From: Opitutia bacterium
Lineage (GTDB): Bacteria > Verrucomicrobiota > Verrucomicrobiia > Opitutales > Opitutaceae
Assembly (NCBI GenBank): GCA_016190985.1
Contig: JACPPI010000030.1
Span: 1 to 36,369, forward strand
Direction of reading: 5' to 3'
DNA: 36,369 nucleotides
The position numbers and the translations under genes were made by a program. The stretch's first letter is position 1, and each line of letters opens with the position of its first letter. Below the pieces are notes generated by a model. That model worked only from the letters and a program-made list of their open reading frames with translations. It did no database searches and had not been told where the DNA came from. Below are positions 10,939 through 19,042 of the stretch, in pieces.

Positions 10939-12399
10939 ATGTTTTCCCGGCTCCCGGTCCGGCCGCTCCTCGCGGCCCTCTTTGCCGCCGCGGCCCTCCA
11001 CGGCGCGGAGCAAAACGGCTGGCCGTTGGTCGTGCGCCAACCGGCCGAGGGCGGCGCCCCCGGGTCGGTCCAATGCCTCGGGCCGTTGCTGTTTTCCCGT
11101 CAGGACCGCGACCTCGTGCAGGGTTTCCGGCCGTTCTGGCTGCGCGCCGTCGCAGGGGACAAGGAAACCTCCACCCTCCTCTACCCGCTCTTCACGTGGC
11201 AGCTTGAGGCCGGCGATTCGCATTTCAGTCTCTCCCAGCTCGTGAACGGCCGCCGCACCGGCGTCACGGGGGGCGGTGCCGGCACGCGCGGCTTCGACGC
11301 CTGGCCGTTTTATTTTTCCCGGGAAACGGGAGACCCCGCGACCTCCTATCGCGCCCTGTTTCCTGTCGCCGGCACCATCAGGCACCGCTTCGGCCGGCAG
11401 GAGCTGTCGTGGTATGCCTTCCCGTTTTATCTGCACAGCACGAAGGCCGGCCGCGAGATCACGACCGCGCCGTGGCCCTTCCTGCGCTTCATCGGCGGCG
11501 AGGGGCATAAAGGCTTCGAGTTCTGGCCGCTCTTCGGCCGCCGCGGCCGCGAAAACGACTACGCCGAGCAGTTCTGCCTGTGGCCGCTCTTCTACAAATC
11601 CATCCACGGGCTCTCCGAAGCCACACCCACCGTGAAACTCGGCGCCCTGCCCTTCTACACCCGTGAGACCGCGCCGGGCAGCATCAGCGAGACCTATGTC
11701 TGGCCGTTCTTCGGCTACACCCACCGCACCGCGCCGCATCGTTACGACGAGCAACGCTACCTCTGGCCCTTCCTCGTCCAGGGGCACGGCGACCAGCGCC
11801 ACATCAATCGCTGGGCTCCGGTTTATACCCACTCCGTCATCAAGGGTTACGACAAGACCTGGCTGTTCTGGCCGCTTTTCCGCCACGCAGCCTGGCAGGA
11901 CGCCGGCCTCGCCCAGGAAAAGAACCAACTGCTCTATTTTCTGTATTGGTCCCAAAGCCAGCGCAGCCTGACCCATCCCGGCGCGGCCCCGGCGCACAAG
12001 ACCCACCTCTGGCCGCTTTTCAGCGCCTGGGACAACGGCGCCGGCCACCGCCAAGTGCAGGCGTTCAGCCCGCTGGAGGTTTTTTTCCAGAACAACGAGG
12101 CCGTGCGCCAGCTCTACACGCCGCTCTTCGCGCTCTACCGTTACGACCGGACGGACGCCGCGACCTCCCGCCATTCCTTGCTGTGGGACGCCGTCACCTG
12201 GCGCCGCACCGCCGCGGAAAAGGAATTCCACCTCGGCCCGCTCTTCAGCGTGGAAACCGGCGCGGAGCGGCAGCGCGTCACCCTCGGCAACGGCCTGCTC
12301 GGCCTGAAGCGCCGGCCCGGCGAGCGCGCCTGGCGGCTCTTCCTGTTCGATTTCTCCCGGAAAACAACTACCAAGACAGCCGGGGCTCCGCCGCCATGA
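10939..12399 (+). CDS. Exported WPLF-repeat protein at the head of the mla operon
   Basis: The 486-residue product starts with a signal peptide (MFSRLPVRPLLAALFAAAALHGA, cleavage near residue 22). The mature part is built of about 15 short units each ending in an aromatic-Pro-hydrophobic-aromatic core: YPLF, WPFY, FPFY, WPFL, WPLF (several), LPFY, WPFF and TPLF, spaced roughly 15-40 residues apart with polar segments between. Regular aromatic/aliphatic strands in an exported protein suggest a beta-rich outer-membrane or periplasmic fold; no named domain is recognised. Its stop overlaps the mlaE start by 4 bp (ATGA), so it is translationally coupled to the Mla transporter and may act as its outer-membrane partner, as MlaA or PqiC do elsewhere. 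That role is inference. An alternative ATG at 10915 would add eight residues before the signal peptide. Confidence 0.72.
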   Translation: MFSRLPVRPLLAALFAAAALHGAEQNGWPLVVRQPAEGGAPGSVQCLGPLLFSRQDRDLVQGFRPFWLRAVAGDKETSTLLYPLFTWQLEAGDSHFSLSQLVNGRRTGVTGGGAGTRGFDAWPFYFSRETGDPATSYRALFPVAGTIRHRFGRQELSWYAFPFYLHSTKAGREITTAPWPFLRFIGGEGHKGFEFWPLFGRRGRENDYAEQFCLWPLFYKSIHGLSEATPTVKLGALPFYTRETAPGSISETYVWPFFGYTHRTAPHRYDEQRYLWPFLVQGHGDQRHINRWAPVYTHSVIKGYDKTWLFWPLFRHAAWQDAGLAQEKNQLLYFLYWSQSQRSLTHPGAAPAHKTHLWPLFSAWDNGAGHRQVQAFSPLEVFFQNNEAVRQLYTPLFALYRYDRTDAATSRHSLLWDAVTWRRTAAEKEFHLGPLFSVETGAERQRVTLGNGLLGLKRRPGERAWRLFLFDFSRKTTTKTAGAPPP

Positions 12400-13154
12400 A
12401 TCACCTGACCGCCATCTTCAGCCACATCGGGGGCACCGTGCTCCTGTTCGCGCGCGCGGTGACGCACATCCGCACCCTGCCCCGGCAGTTCCCGCGCTTC
12501 ATCGAGCAGTGCTACCTCATCGGCTACACCTCGCTGCCCATCGTCACCATCCTGAGCTTTTTCATCGGCAGCGTGCTCGCGCTGCAAAGCGGCTACAGCA
12601 TGGAGAACTTCGGGGCCAAGCAGTTCATCGGCACGCTCGTCGGCCTCACCATGGCGCGCGAACTCGGCCCGGTCATGGTGGCCATCCTGCTCGTCGGCCG
12701 CGTCGGCTCCGCCGTCACCGCCGAGCTGGCCTCGATGAAGGTCTACCAGGAGGTCGACGCCCTCGTGACCATGAACATCCCGCCCGAGCGCATGCTCGTG
12801 CTGCCCCGCCTCGCCGCCGTGCTGGTGATGATGCCCGTGCTCGCCATCATCGCCAACCTCTGCGGCTGGTATGGCGGCGCCCTCATCTGCCAATACACCC
12901 ACTCCATCTCCGTCGACTCCGAGGCCTACTTCACCGCGCTCAAGACCTACATGAAGCCGCGCGACATCACCGACGGCCTGATCAAGGCCGAGGTCTTCGG
13001 CTTCGTGATCATGCTGGTCTGCTGCTATATCGGGCTCAACACCCGCGGCGGCCCGCGCGAGATCGGCGCCTCCGTCACCAAGGCCGTGGTCACCTCGCTC
13101 ATCCTCATCCTGGTGCTCGACTACTTCGTCACCAAGGCCCTCCTCTACTCATGA
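12396..13154 (+). CDS. mlaE: MlaE-family ABC transporter permease
   Basis: The 252-residue product is an MlaE/YrbE permease. It has an N-terminal amphipathic stretch, the conserved region LPIVTILSFFIGSVLALQSGY, the family core TMARELGPVMVAILLVGRVGSAVTAELASMK, and further membrane helices near residues 145-165, 195-215 and 225-250. It forms the membrane channel of an MCE phospholipid transporter of the Mla type, moving lipid between inner and outer membranes. It overlaps the upstream WPLF gene by 4 bp and mlaF downstream by 4 bp (ATGA at both junctions). The open frame extends upstream, but the ATG at 12396 matches the family length. Confidence 0.95.
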   Translation: MNHLTAIFSHIGGTVLLFARAVTHIRTLPRQFPRFIEQCYLIGYTSLPIVTILSFFIGSVLALQSGYSMENFGAKQFIGTLVGLTMARELGPVMVAILLVGRVGSAVTAELASMKVYQEVDALVTMNIPPERMLVLPRLAAVLVMMPVLAIIANLCGWYGGALICQYTHSISVDSEAYFTALKTYMKPRDITDGLIKAEVFGFVIMLVCCYIGLNTRGGPREIGASVTKAVVTSLILILVLDYFVTKALLYS

Positions 13155-13954
13155 GCGCCCCCTACACCGCCGCGCCGTTTGTGGGCAAGACCTTCGGCGT
13201 CACCGTCGCGCGCCTGCACAAGCGGTTCGGGACCACCCCCGTGCTGAAGGACATCAGCCTCGAGGTGAAACCCGGCGAGATCTTCTGCATCATGGGGCCC
13301 AGCGGCTCCGGCAAGAGCGTCCTTCTCAAGCACATCGCCGGACTGGAAATCCCGACCAGCGGCGAGGTCCGCATCGGCGAGTTCGACGCCGCCGATCCTG
13401 CGACCCGCGACCAGATCCGCCTCGCCCTCGTGTTCCAGGCCGGCGCACTCTTCAACTCCCTGTCCGTCTACGACAACCTCGCGCTCTACCCGCGCGAGCA
13501 TCGGCTCTGCGGTGAGGCCGGCATCCGCGACCGCGTCATGCACGCCCTCGCCATCCTGTCCCTCGAGAAGGCCGCCCACAAATTTCCTTCCGACCTCTCC
13601 GGCGGCATGAAAAAGCGGGTGGCCATCGCGCGCGCCCTCGTCATGGAGCCCCAGCTGCTCCTCTACGACGAGCCCACCTCCGAACTCGACCCCGTCATGT
13701 CGGCCACGCTCACCGAGATCATCGCCACCCTGCGCGAGCAGACCGCCGTCACCAGCCTCGTCGTCACCCACGACCGCGACCTGGCCTTCGCCATCGCCGA
13801 CCGGGTTGCCTTTGTGATGGAGGGACGCATCCGCGGCGTCGGCCGGCCCGATGAGTTCAAGAAACCCGCCGACCCCGTCATCGCGAATTTTCTCAACCCG
13901 GTCATCGACCTCAAGAATCCCCGCTTCAAACAACTGGAGAACAACCATGAATAA
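13151..13954 (+). CDS. mlaF: Mla-type ABC transporter ATP-binding protein
   Basis: The 267-residue product is the ATPase of the MCE transporter. It shows Walker A GPSGSGKS (residues 49-56), the ABC signature LSGGMKKRVAIARAL, Walker B LLLYDEPTSELDP and the switch His in VVTHD. The MKKR variation after the signature is typical of the MlaF/MceG group. It energises lipid transfer through MlaE. The start ATG overlaps the mlaE stop, and the gene ends overlapping the mlaD start by 8 bp. The C-terminal extension (FLNPVIDLKNPRF) after the ATPase fold may contact a partner; mlaB is not visible in the window. Confidence 0.95.
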   Translation: MSAPYTAAPFVGKTFGVTVARLHKRFGTTPVLKDISLEVKPGEIFCIMGPSGSGKSVLLKHIAGLEIPTSGEVRIGEFDAADPATRDQIRLALVFQAGALFNSLSVYDNLALYPREHRLCGEAGIRDRVMHALAILSLEKAAHKFPSDLSGGMKKRVAIARALVMEPQLLLYDEPTSELDPVMSATLTEIIATLREQTAVTSLVVTHDRDLAFAIADRVAFVMEGRIRGVGRPDEFKKPADPVIANFLNPVIDLKNPRFKQLENNHE

Positions 13955-14939
13955 CACATCCCAAACCGTCCGCGTCGGCCTGTTTTTCCTCCTCGGCCTG
14001 GCGCTCGCCTGGATCACGTTCGAGTCGCTCAACGGCGGCCGGCTCTTCAAGAAGGAGGGCTACACCCTCGTGGCCGGCTTCGCCAACCTCAAGGGCCTCA
14101 AGACCGGCGACGAGGTGCGCATGGCCGGCGTCAAGGTCGGCGCCGTCGACCTCACCCGCCTCGCCGGCAGCCGCGTCGAGGCCGTGATCGCCATCGAGCC
14201 CGGCGTGAAGATCCCGGCCGACGCCGTCGCCAGCGTCGAGCAGTCCAGCCTGCTCGGCAGCAATTACCTCGGCATCACCTTCGGCACCCCCGGCGGCCCG
14301 CTGCTGAAAGACAAGGACGAGATCAGGACCAAGGCCACGGTGGACATGAGCGAGGTCATCAGCCAGCTCGGCAACCTCGGCTCCAAGCTCGAACAGGTCG
14401 TCGGCGAGATCGGCAAATCCCTCGGCGCCGGCGGCGAGAGCGGCGGCATCTTCCAGCGCCTCGACAGGCTCGTCGCCGACAACGGCCCCAAGCTCACCGA
14501 GACCATCAGCAACCTCCAGGACATCACCACCAAGATCAAAGGCGGCGAGGGCACCTTCGGCAAACTGGTCAACGACCCGAAGCTGCACGACGACCTGCTC
14601 GCCTCCGTCACCGAGATCAAGGCCGCCGCGGCCGACGCGCGCACCTTCATGAGCGACGCCAAGGGCATCGTCACCGACGTGAAGGGCGGCAAGGGCACGC
14701 TCGGCCTGCTCCTCTACGACGAGCCCACCGCCAGCAGCCTCAAGGCCTCGCTGACCAACCTGCGCGAGGTCTCCGCCAAGCTCAACAGCGGCCAGGGCAC
14801 GCTCGGCAAGCTCATCTCCGACGACAGCCTCTACCTCGGCGTGCAATCCACGATGAAGAAGGCCGACCGCGCCCTCGAGGGCCTCGACGACTCCGGCCCG
14901 ATCACCGCCGTCGGCGTCCTGGCCGGGAGGCTGTTTTGA
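13947..14939 (+). CDS. mlaD: MCE-domain lipid-binding protein of the Mla transporter
   Basis: The 330-residue product has one N-terminal membrane anchor (about residues 8-27, VGLFFLLGLALAWITFESL) and an MCE domain (about 35-115; FANLKGLKTGDEVRMAGVKVG, LLGSNYLGITFG). A long helical region follows with three copies of a G-x-GT-x-G-x-L motif (GGEGTFGKLVND, GGKGTLGLLLYD, SGQGTLGKLISD). MCE proteins form hexameric rings that bind phospholipid in the periplasm; the extended helical part could form a needle or tunnel, as in longer MCE proteins. It is well above the roughly 180 residues of E. coli MlaD. It overlaps mlaF by 8 bp and ends the operon core. Confidence 0.93.
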   Translation: MNNTSQTVRVGLFFLLGLALAWITFESLNGGRLFKKEGYTLVAGFANLKGLKTGDEVRMAGVKVGAVDLTRLAGSRVEAVIAIEPGVKIPADAVASVEQSSLLGSNYLGITFGTPGGPLLKDKDEIRTKATVDMSEVISQLGNLGSKLEQVVGEIGKSLGAGGESGGIFQRLDRLVADNGPKLTETISNLQDITTKIKGGEGTFGKLVNDPKLHDDLLASVTEIKAAAADARTFMSDAKGIVTDVKGGKGTLGLLLYDEPTASSLKASLTNLREVSAKLNSGQGTLGKLISDDSLYLGVQSTMKKADRALEGLDDSGPITAVGVLAGRLF

Positions 14940-14946
14940 ACAGGCA

Positions 14947-15010
14947 TGGAGGCGGGACCATCAGTCCCGCGAGGCACCGATGACTTGCGGGGCTGATGGC
15001 CCCGCCTCCA
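14947..15010. repeat. REPIN-like paired palindrome
   Basis: Two 24-bp arms in inverted orientation (14947-14970 and 14987-15010) match with two differences. Each arm is itself a palindrome (GCGGGAC-GTCCCGC; GCGGGGC-GCCCCGC). Two short hairpins nested in a larger one is the layout of REP doublets/REPINs. It fills the gap between the mlaD stop and the ATG of the ACT protein, ending 4 bp before that start codon. Confidence 0.75.
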
Positions 15011-15013
15011 CCC

Positions 15014-15397
15014 ATGCCGCTCACCCTCCATCTTCTCCCCGGCGAATTCGCCGTCTGCCGCCTGCCGCCCAACGAGCCGGTTCCCGCGTGGGCCGGCTCC
15101 GGTGATTTCAGCTCGGTCACGCGCACGCCGGACGAGCTGTCGATCATCTGTCCAGCCGCTCAGGTGCCGGCCGGCGTGAAGCCCGAGGCCGGATGGCGGC
15201 TGTTGAAATTCGCCGGACCCTTCGCCTTCACCGAGACCGGCATCCTGGCCTCGGTGCTCACGCCACTGGCCGCCGCCAAGATCGGCCTCCTCGCCACCGC
15301 CACCTTCGACACCGACTATGTGCTCGTGAAGGCCGCGCAGCTCGACGACGCGCTCCGCGCCCTCGCAGCCGCCGGCCATACGGTTCGGAGCGGGTAA
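15014..15397 (+). CDS. ACT-domain protein (ACT_7/CASTOR-like)
   Basis: The 127-residue product starts MPLTLHLLPGEFAVCRLPP and resembles short stand-alone ACT proteins with two ACT-like folds: an N-terminal half with WAGSGDFSSVTRTPDELSIICP and a C-terminal half with FAFTETGILASVLTPLAAAKIGLLATATFDTDYVLV. Such proteins bind amino acids and sense arginine or similar ligands in the CASTOR-like group; the ligand here is unknown, but the next gene, convergent 18 bp away, is argG. ATG 15014 was chosen over ATG 14996 because the latter lies inside the palindromic repeat and adds Pro-rich residues. It could be cotranscribed with the mla operon, although the repeat separates them. Confidence 0.8.
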   Translation: MPLTLHLLPGEFAVCRLPPNEPVPAWAGSGDFSSVTRTPDELSIICPAAQVPAGVKPEAGWRLLKFAGPFAFTETGILASVLTPLAAAKIGLLATATFDTDYVLVKAAQLDDALRALAAAGHTVRSG

Positions 15398-15415
15398 GCG
15401 GCACCCAGTTGCGCC

Positions 15416-16642
15416 TTAAACCCTGGGGCCGCCCTGCGCGTAATAACGGGCCCTGAGTCTCAGGCCGTTCAGGCGGATGAACCCGGTCGAGTCGCTCTGG
15501 TTATACCAGCTCTTCACGCCCTCCATCGACGCGATGTTCAGGTCGTAGAGCGAATACTTCGATTTGCGGCCGCAGGTGATGATGTTGCCCTTGTAGAGCT
15601 TGAGGCGGACCGTGCCCGTCACGTGCTTTTGCGACTCGTCGACGAGCGCCTGCAGCGCCTCGCGCTCGGGGGCGAACCAGAACCCGTAGTAGACCAGCTC
15701 GGCGTATTTCGGGATCAGCGAGTCGCGCAGGTGCATGACCTCGCGGTCCATCGTGAGCGACTCCACCTGCCGGTGCGCGTGCATGAGGATGGTGCCGCCG
15801 GGCGTCTCGTAGACGCCGCGCGACTTCATGCCGACAAAACGGTTCTCCACGAGATCCACGCGGCCGATGCCGTGCTTGCCGCCGAGCTTGTTGAGCGCGG
15901 ACAGCACGCCCGCCGGCGACAGCTTCCGGCCGTTCACCGCCGCGCAGTTGCCTTTCACGAAGTCGAGTTCGACGTATTCCGGCTTGTCCGGCGCATCCTC
16001 GGGCGACACGGAGAGCTTGAACATGCCCTTGTTCGCCTTCGTGGTCGGGTCGAACCACGGATCCTCCAGGATGCCCGCCTCGTAGGAGATGTGCAGGAGG
16101 TTCCGGTCCATCGAATACGGCTTCTTCAGCGAGGCTTCGACGGGAATCCGGTTCTTGCGGCAGTAGTCGATCATCTCGGCGCGGCCGGGAAACTCGGCGC
16201 GGAAATTTTCCATTTTCCACGGCGCGAGGATCGCGAGCTTCGGGTTCAGCGCCATGTAGGTCAGCTCGAAGCGGCATTGGTCGTTGCCCTTGCCCGTGGC
16301 GCCGTGCGCGACCGTGTCGGCCTTTTCCCGGCGGGCGATTGCCACCTGCGCCTTGGCGATCAGCGGCCGGGCGATGGAGGTGCCGAGGTAATACTGGCCC
16401 TCGTAGATCGCGTTGGCCCGGACCATCGGGTAGATGAAGTCCCGCGCGAACTCCTCGACGAGGTCGAGGGTGTAGTGCCTCGCCGCGCCGGTTTTCCTCG
16501 CCTTGGCGGGCAGTCCCTTAAGCTCCTCTTCCTGGCCGATATCCGCCGCAAAGGTGACAACCTCGGCGTCGTAAGTGTCTCTCAGCCATTTGACGATGAC
16601 GGAGGTGTCGAGGCCCCCCGAGTATGCGAGCACGATCTTCAT
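15416..16642 (-). CDS. argG: Argininosuccinate synthase
   Basis: The 408-residue product is a typical ArgG: the ATP pyrophosphatase loop AYSGGLDTS (6-14), [37 protein letters not shown], and the C-terminal region [23 protein letters not shown]. It condenses citrulline and aspartate with ATP to argininosuccinate. ATG 16642 ([10 protein letters not shown]) is the family start; upstream in-frame codons extend without homology. It is the last arginine gene in the direction of transcription. argF lies upstream on the same strand, separated by a prepilin gene on the other strand. argH, the next pathway step, is not in the window. Confidence 0.97.
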   Translation of the reverse strand: MKIVLAYSGGLDTSVIVKWLRDTYDAEVVTFAADIGQEEELKGLPAKARKTGAARHYTLDLVEEFARDFIYPMVRANAIYEGQYYLGTSIARPLIAKAQVAIARREKADTVAHGATGKGNDQCRFELTYMALNPKLAILAPWKMENFRAEFPGRAEMIDYCRKNRIPVEASLKKPYSMDRNLLHISYEAGILEDPWFDPTTKANKGMFKLSVSPEDAPDKPEYVELDFVKGNCAAVNGRKLSPAGVLSALNKLGGKHGIGRVDLVENRFVGMKSRGVYETPGGTILMHAHRQVESLTMDREVMHLRDSLIPKYAELVYYGFWFAPEREALQALVDESQKHVTGTVRLKLYKGNIITCGRKSKYSLYDLNIASMEGVKSWYNQSDSTGFIRLNGLRLRARYYAQGGPRV

Positions 16643-16763
16643 GATGGAGAATGCAGTGTTGGCAAACGCCTGCGGCGCGCAAAGTAAAAATCGTGGATTT
16701 ACACGCCATTCGCGGATGAAGGATTGTGTTTTTCCCCGCCAAGGGGATTGTCTTGCTCGACGC

Positions 16764-17261
16764 ATGAGCACGATCTCACTCCGGTTCCGCAACGATGCCA
16801 CCTGCGGATTCACGCTCGTGGAGATCATGATTGTCGTCGTCATCATCGGCTTGCTCGCGGCGCTGGCCATCCCGGCCTTTCAACGCGTGCAGCGCGCCTC
16901 GCAAAATGCCCGGGTGATCAATGACTGGCGCGTCTTCTCCCAGGCTTTTGAAATCTACAACACCGTTAACGGCACGTGGCCGAACAATGTCGGTCCCGGC
17001 GTCATCCCCACCACCCCGGTGTCCATGAGCGGCGACTTCAAGGCCGCCACCTGGCAGGCCGTCACCGCGATCGGCGGCCGTTGGAATTGGGACAACGGCC
17101 TCAGCTCCGGCAACAACGCCGGCATCTCCATCTCCGGCTACACGTGTGAAGACGCCCAATTGGCCGAGATCGACGCCAAGATTGATGACGGCGACCTGAC
17201 GACCGGCAATTTCGTGCAAGTCTCCTCCACGCGCGTCATGCTGATCATGGCGCGCCCCTGA
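16764..17261 (+). CDS. Type IV prepilin-like protein
   Basis: The 165-residue product begins with a 15-residue leader ending in Gly, followed by [24 protein letters not shown], the class III prepilin signal with Glu at position +5 of the mature protein. The leader would be cut and the Phe methylated by PilD. The mature region has the long N-terminal helix, then a short Gly/Asn/Trp-containing globular part with [21 protein letters not shown], like type II pseudopilins and pilins of Verrucomicrobiota and Planctomycetota. It sits alone between argG and argF, divergent from argG and convergent with argF; no other pilus gene adjoins it, and pilC is 7.5 kb away. ATG 16764 was chosen because it gives a leader of normal length; ATG 16716 would add 16 residues. 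Confidence 0.85.
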   Translation: MSTISLRFRNDATCGFTLVEIMIVVVIIGLLAALAIPAFQRVQRASQNARVINDWRVFSQAFEIYNTVNGTWPNNVGPGVIPTTPVSMSGDFKAATWQAVTAIGGRWNWDNGLSSGNNAGISISGYTCEDAQLAEIDAKIDDGDLTTGNFVQVSSTRVMLIMARP

Positions 17262-17264
17262 GGC

Positions 17265-18200
17265 TCAGCCGCGGCTCCGGGCGAGCATCGCCAGGATGCC
17301 CTTTTGCACGTGCAGGCGGTTTTCCGCCTCGTCGAATATCACGCAGCGCGGATGATCAAGCACCTCCTGTGCGACTTCCTCGCCCGCGTGAGCCGGCAGG
17401 CAATGCATGAAAAGCGCGTCGGGTTTGGCCGCGGCGAATAGTTTTCCGGTCACCTGATAGGGCAGCAGACGCCGCCGACGCTCGGCCGCCTCGCCCTCCT
17501 GCCCCATGCTGGCCCACACATCCGTATAGACAATGTCCGCGCCGGCCACCGCCTCCCGGGAATCGGTCGTGAATTGGAATGCACCACCCGCCTGCGCTGC
17601 CATTTCGGATATCTCTTTGCCCGGCTTATACTCGACCGGCCCGGCCAAGGCGATCTTCATGCCGAACAGGCCGGCTCCGAGGAGCCAGGAATTCGCCATG
17701 TTGAAGGAGGTGTCGCCCAGAAACGCGACTTTGCGGCCCCGCAATGACGCCAGCAAATCCCCCTGTGGTCCGGCCCAACGCTCGGCCGCCGTGAAGGCGT
17801 CGGCATAGATCTGGCACGGGTGCAGGAAATCCGTCAGCGCGTTCACCACCGGCAGGCCGCCGTGGGCGGCGAGCACGGTGAGGTCGCTCTGCGCGTGCGT
17901 GCGCACGATCAGGCCGTGCACGAAACGCGCCAGCACCTTGGCCGTGTCGGCGATCGTCTCGCCCCGCCCGATCTGGATGTCGTTCGTGTTGAGAAACAGC
18001 GGATTCCCGCCGAGTTCGTGGATGCCCACCTCAAAAGACACGCGGGTGCGCGTGCTGGACTTGGCGAAGATCATCGCCCAGGTCTGGCCGGCCAGCGGGC
18101 GCTCGTGCCGGCCACGCTCCTGCTTGAAGCGGCGGGCCAGGGCGAACACCTGCCCGGCTTCGTCCCGGGAAAAATCGGTCTCCTTGAGAAAATGCCTCAT
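17265..18200 (-). CDS. argF: Ornithine carbamoyltransferase
   Basis: The 311-residue product carries the carbamoyl phosphate site STRTR (49-53), HPCQ (127-130), the ornithine-binding DVWASMGQE (227-235) and HCLPA (266-270). These identify an anabolic-type ornithine transcarbamylase rather than an aspartate or acetylornithine enzyme. It transfers carbamoyl phosphate to ornithine, giving citrulline for ArgG. ATG 18200 gives the standard MRHFLKETDF start. Its stop is 4 bp from the convergent prepilin stop. Positions 18201-18227 upstream separate it from the divergent nucleotidyltransferase gene. Confidence 0.97.
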   Translation of the reverse strand: MRHFLKETDFSRDEAGQVFALARRFKQERGRHERPLAGQTWAMIFAKSSTRTRVSFEVGIHELGGNPLFLNTNDIQIGRGETIADTAKVLARFVHGLIVRTHAQSDLTVLAAHGGLPVVNALTDFLHPCQIYADAFTAAERWAGPQGDLLASLRGRKVAFLGDTSFNMANSWLLGAGLFGMKIALAGPVEYKPGKEISEMAAQAGGAFQFTTDSREAVAGADIVYTDVWASMGQEGEAAERRRRLLPYQVTGKLFAAAKPDALFMHCLPAHAGEEVAQEVLDHPRCVIFDEAENRLHVQKGILAMLARSRG

Positions 18201-18227
18201 GGTTTCGCTGGTTTGTAGGCTCCGGGA

Positions 18228-18599
18228 ATGGCGGCGGCGAGGGCGAAATCCAACCCCACCCGGGCTCAACCGGGCATTGACGGACCTCCGCCATTGGCCG
18301 AGCCTCCCGGCGTGCGCCCGCTTTCTCCCATCGTTCCGCGCGGTGTCCGGCTTTTTGTTTTTGGCTCGGCGGCGGCCCACTGGCCGGACGCGCCGGCCGG
18401 CGCCGACCTTGACCTCGGTTACGAAATCGCCTCCCCGCACCCCGACCGGCGCGCCGCCCTCCGCCGTGAGCTGCTGCAAGCCTTGGACGGCCTCCCCACC
18501 GTCCGTCCGGTGGACACGGTGGATTTCGCCGCCGCCAGCCCCGAGTTCCGGCAAACGGCCTCCGCCGTGACGCGCGCCCTGCCCGATGTCCACTCTTGA
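18228..18599 (+). CDS. Minimal nucleotidyltransferase-fold protein (MNT, HI0073-like)
   Basis: The 123-residue product has the nucleotidyltransferase motif GS-x12-DLD (GSAAAHWPDAP followed by ADLDLGYE, about residues 46-64) of the DNA polymerase beta superfamily. A third acidic residue is plausible in VDFAAA. The N-terminal 35 residues are Pro-rich and may not be translated; the start is uncertain. Its stop overlaps by 14 bp the start of the HI0074-type partner downstream. This HI0073/HI0074 arrangement is a two-gene module related to HEPN/MNT toxin-antitoxin pairs, in which the nucleotidyltransferase modifies or neutralises the helical partner. Function here is inferred from family and linkage. 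Confidence 0.7.
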   Translation: MAAARAKSNPTRAQPGIDGPPPLAEPPGVRPLSPIVPRGVRLFVFGSAAAHWPDAPAGADLDLGYEIASPHPDRRAALRRELLQALDGLPTVRPVDTVDFAAASPEFRQTASAVTRALPDVHS

Positions 18600-18976
18600 A
18601 CAAAGCCGGGCTGACCTCACGCGGATAGTCTCCCGGTGGGCCGAGGCGCTGGCCGCTGGCAGGCAAGCCGACTCCGACCGTGACCGCGACTCGGCCATCC
18701 TGCGCTTCGAGCTGGCCTGCGAGGTGGCTTGGAAACACCTCCAGCGCATGGCGCGGCAACAAACAGGGTCTGGAGGCGGCCGGGCCGCGAGAGGCATTCG
18801 CGCAAGCGTTCAAGCTCGGCTGGATCGAGGACGAGACCGCGTGGTTCGACATCATCACCGCCCGCAACCTTGCCGTGCATGTCTGCCGCGAAGCCAGCGC
18901 CACCGCTCTGGCGGCGGAACTGCCCCGGCATCTCGCCGCCTGCCAGCGACTGCTCGCCAAGCTGTCCGCATCGTAG
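18586..18976 (+). pseudogene. HI0074-family nucleotidyltransferase partner, frameshifted
   Basis: The N-terminal half (MSTLEQSRADLTRIVSRW, AILRFELACEVAWKHLQRMAR) reads in the frame of 18586, while the C-terminal half (REAFAQAFKLGWIEDETAWFDII and RNLAVHVC, ending LLAKLSAS at 18976) reads in the next frame. Together they make one complete four-helix protein of the substrate-binding family, with a HepT-like R-N-x3-H motif (RNLAVH). The switch must occur around 18755-18770, near the run CAACAAACAGGG, and needs a single-base change of frame. It could be a real inactivating mutation, a sequencing error, or less likely a programmed shift. It overlaps the nucleotidyltransferase by 14 bp. If intact, it would be the toxin-like half of the pair. 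Confidence 0.72.
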
Positions 18977-19042
18977 CACCACTCTGGCGGGTGTCGGATT
19001 TTTTGTCGCCCGGCCGACGGATCACCCCTGCTATCGGAGCCC

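Noticed and set aside
18755-18770. Programmed ribosomal frameshift in the HI0074-type gene.
   Set aside because: CAACAAACAGGG is not a canonical slippery heptamer and no stimulatory structure was evident; mutation or sequencing error is simpler.
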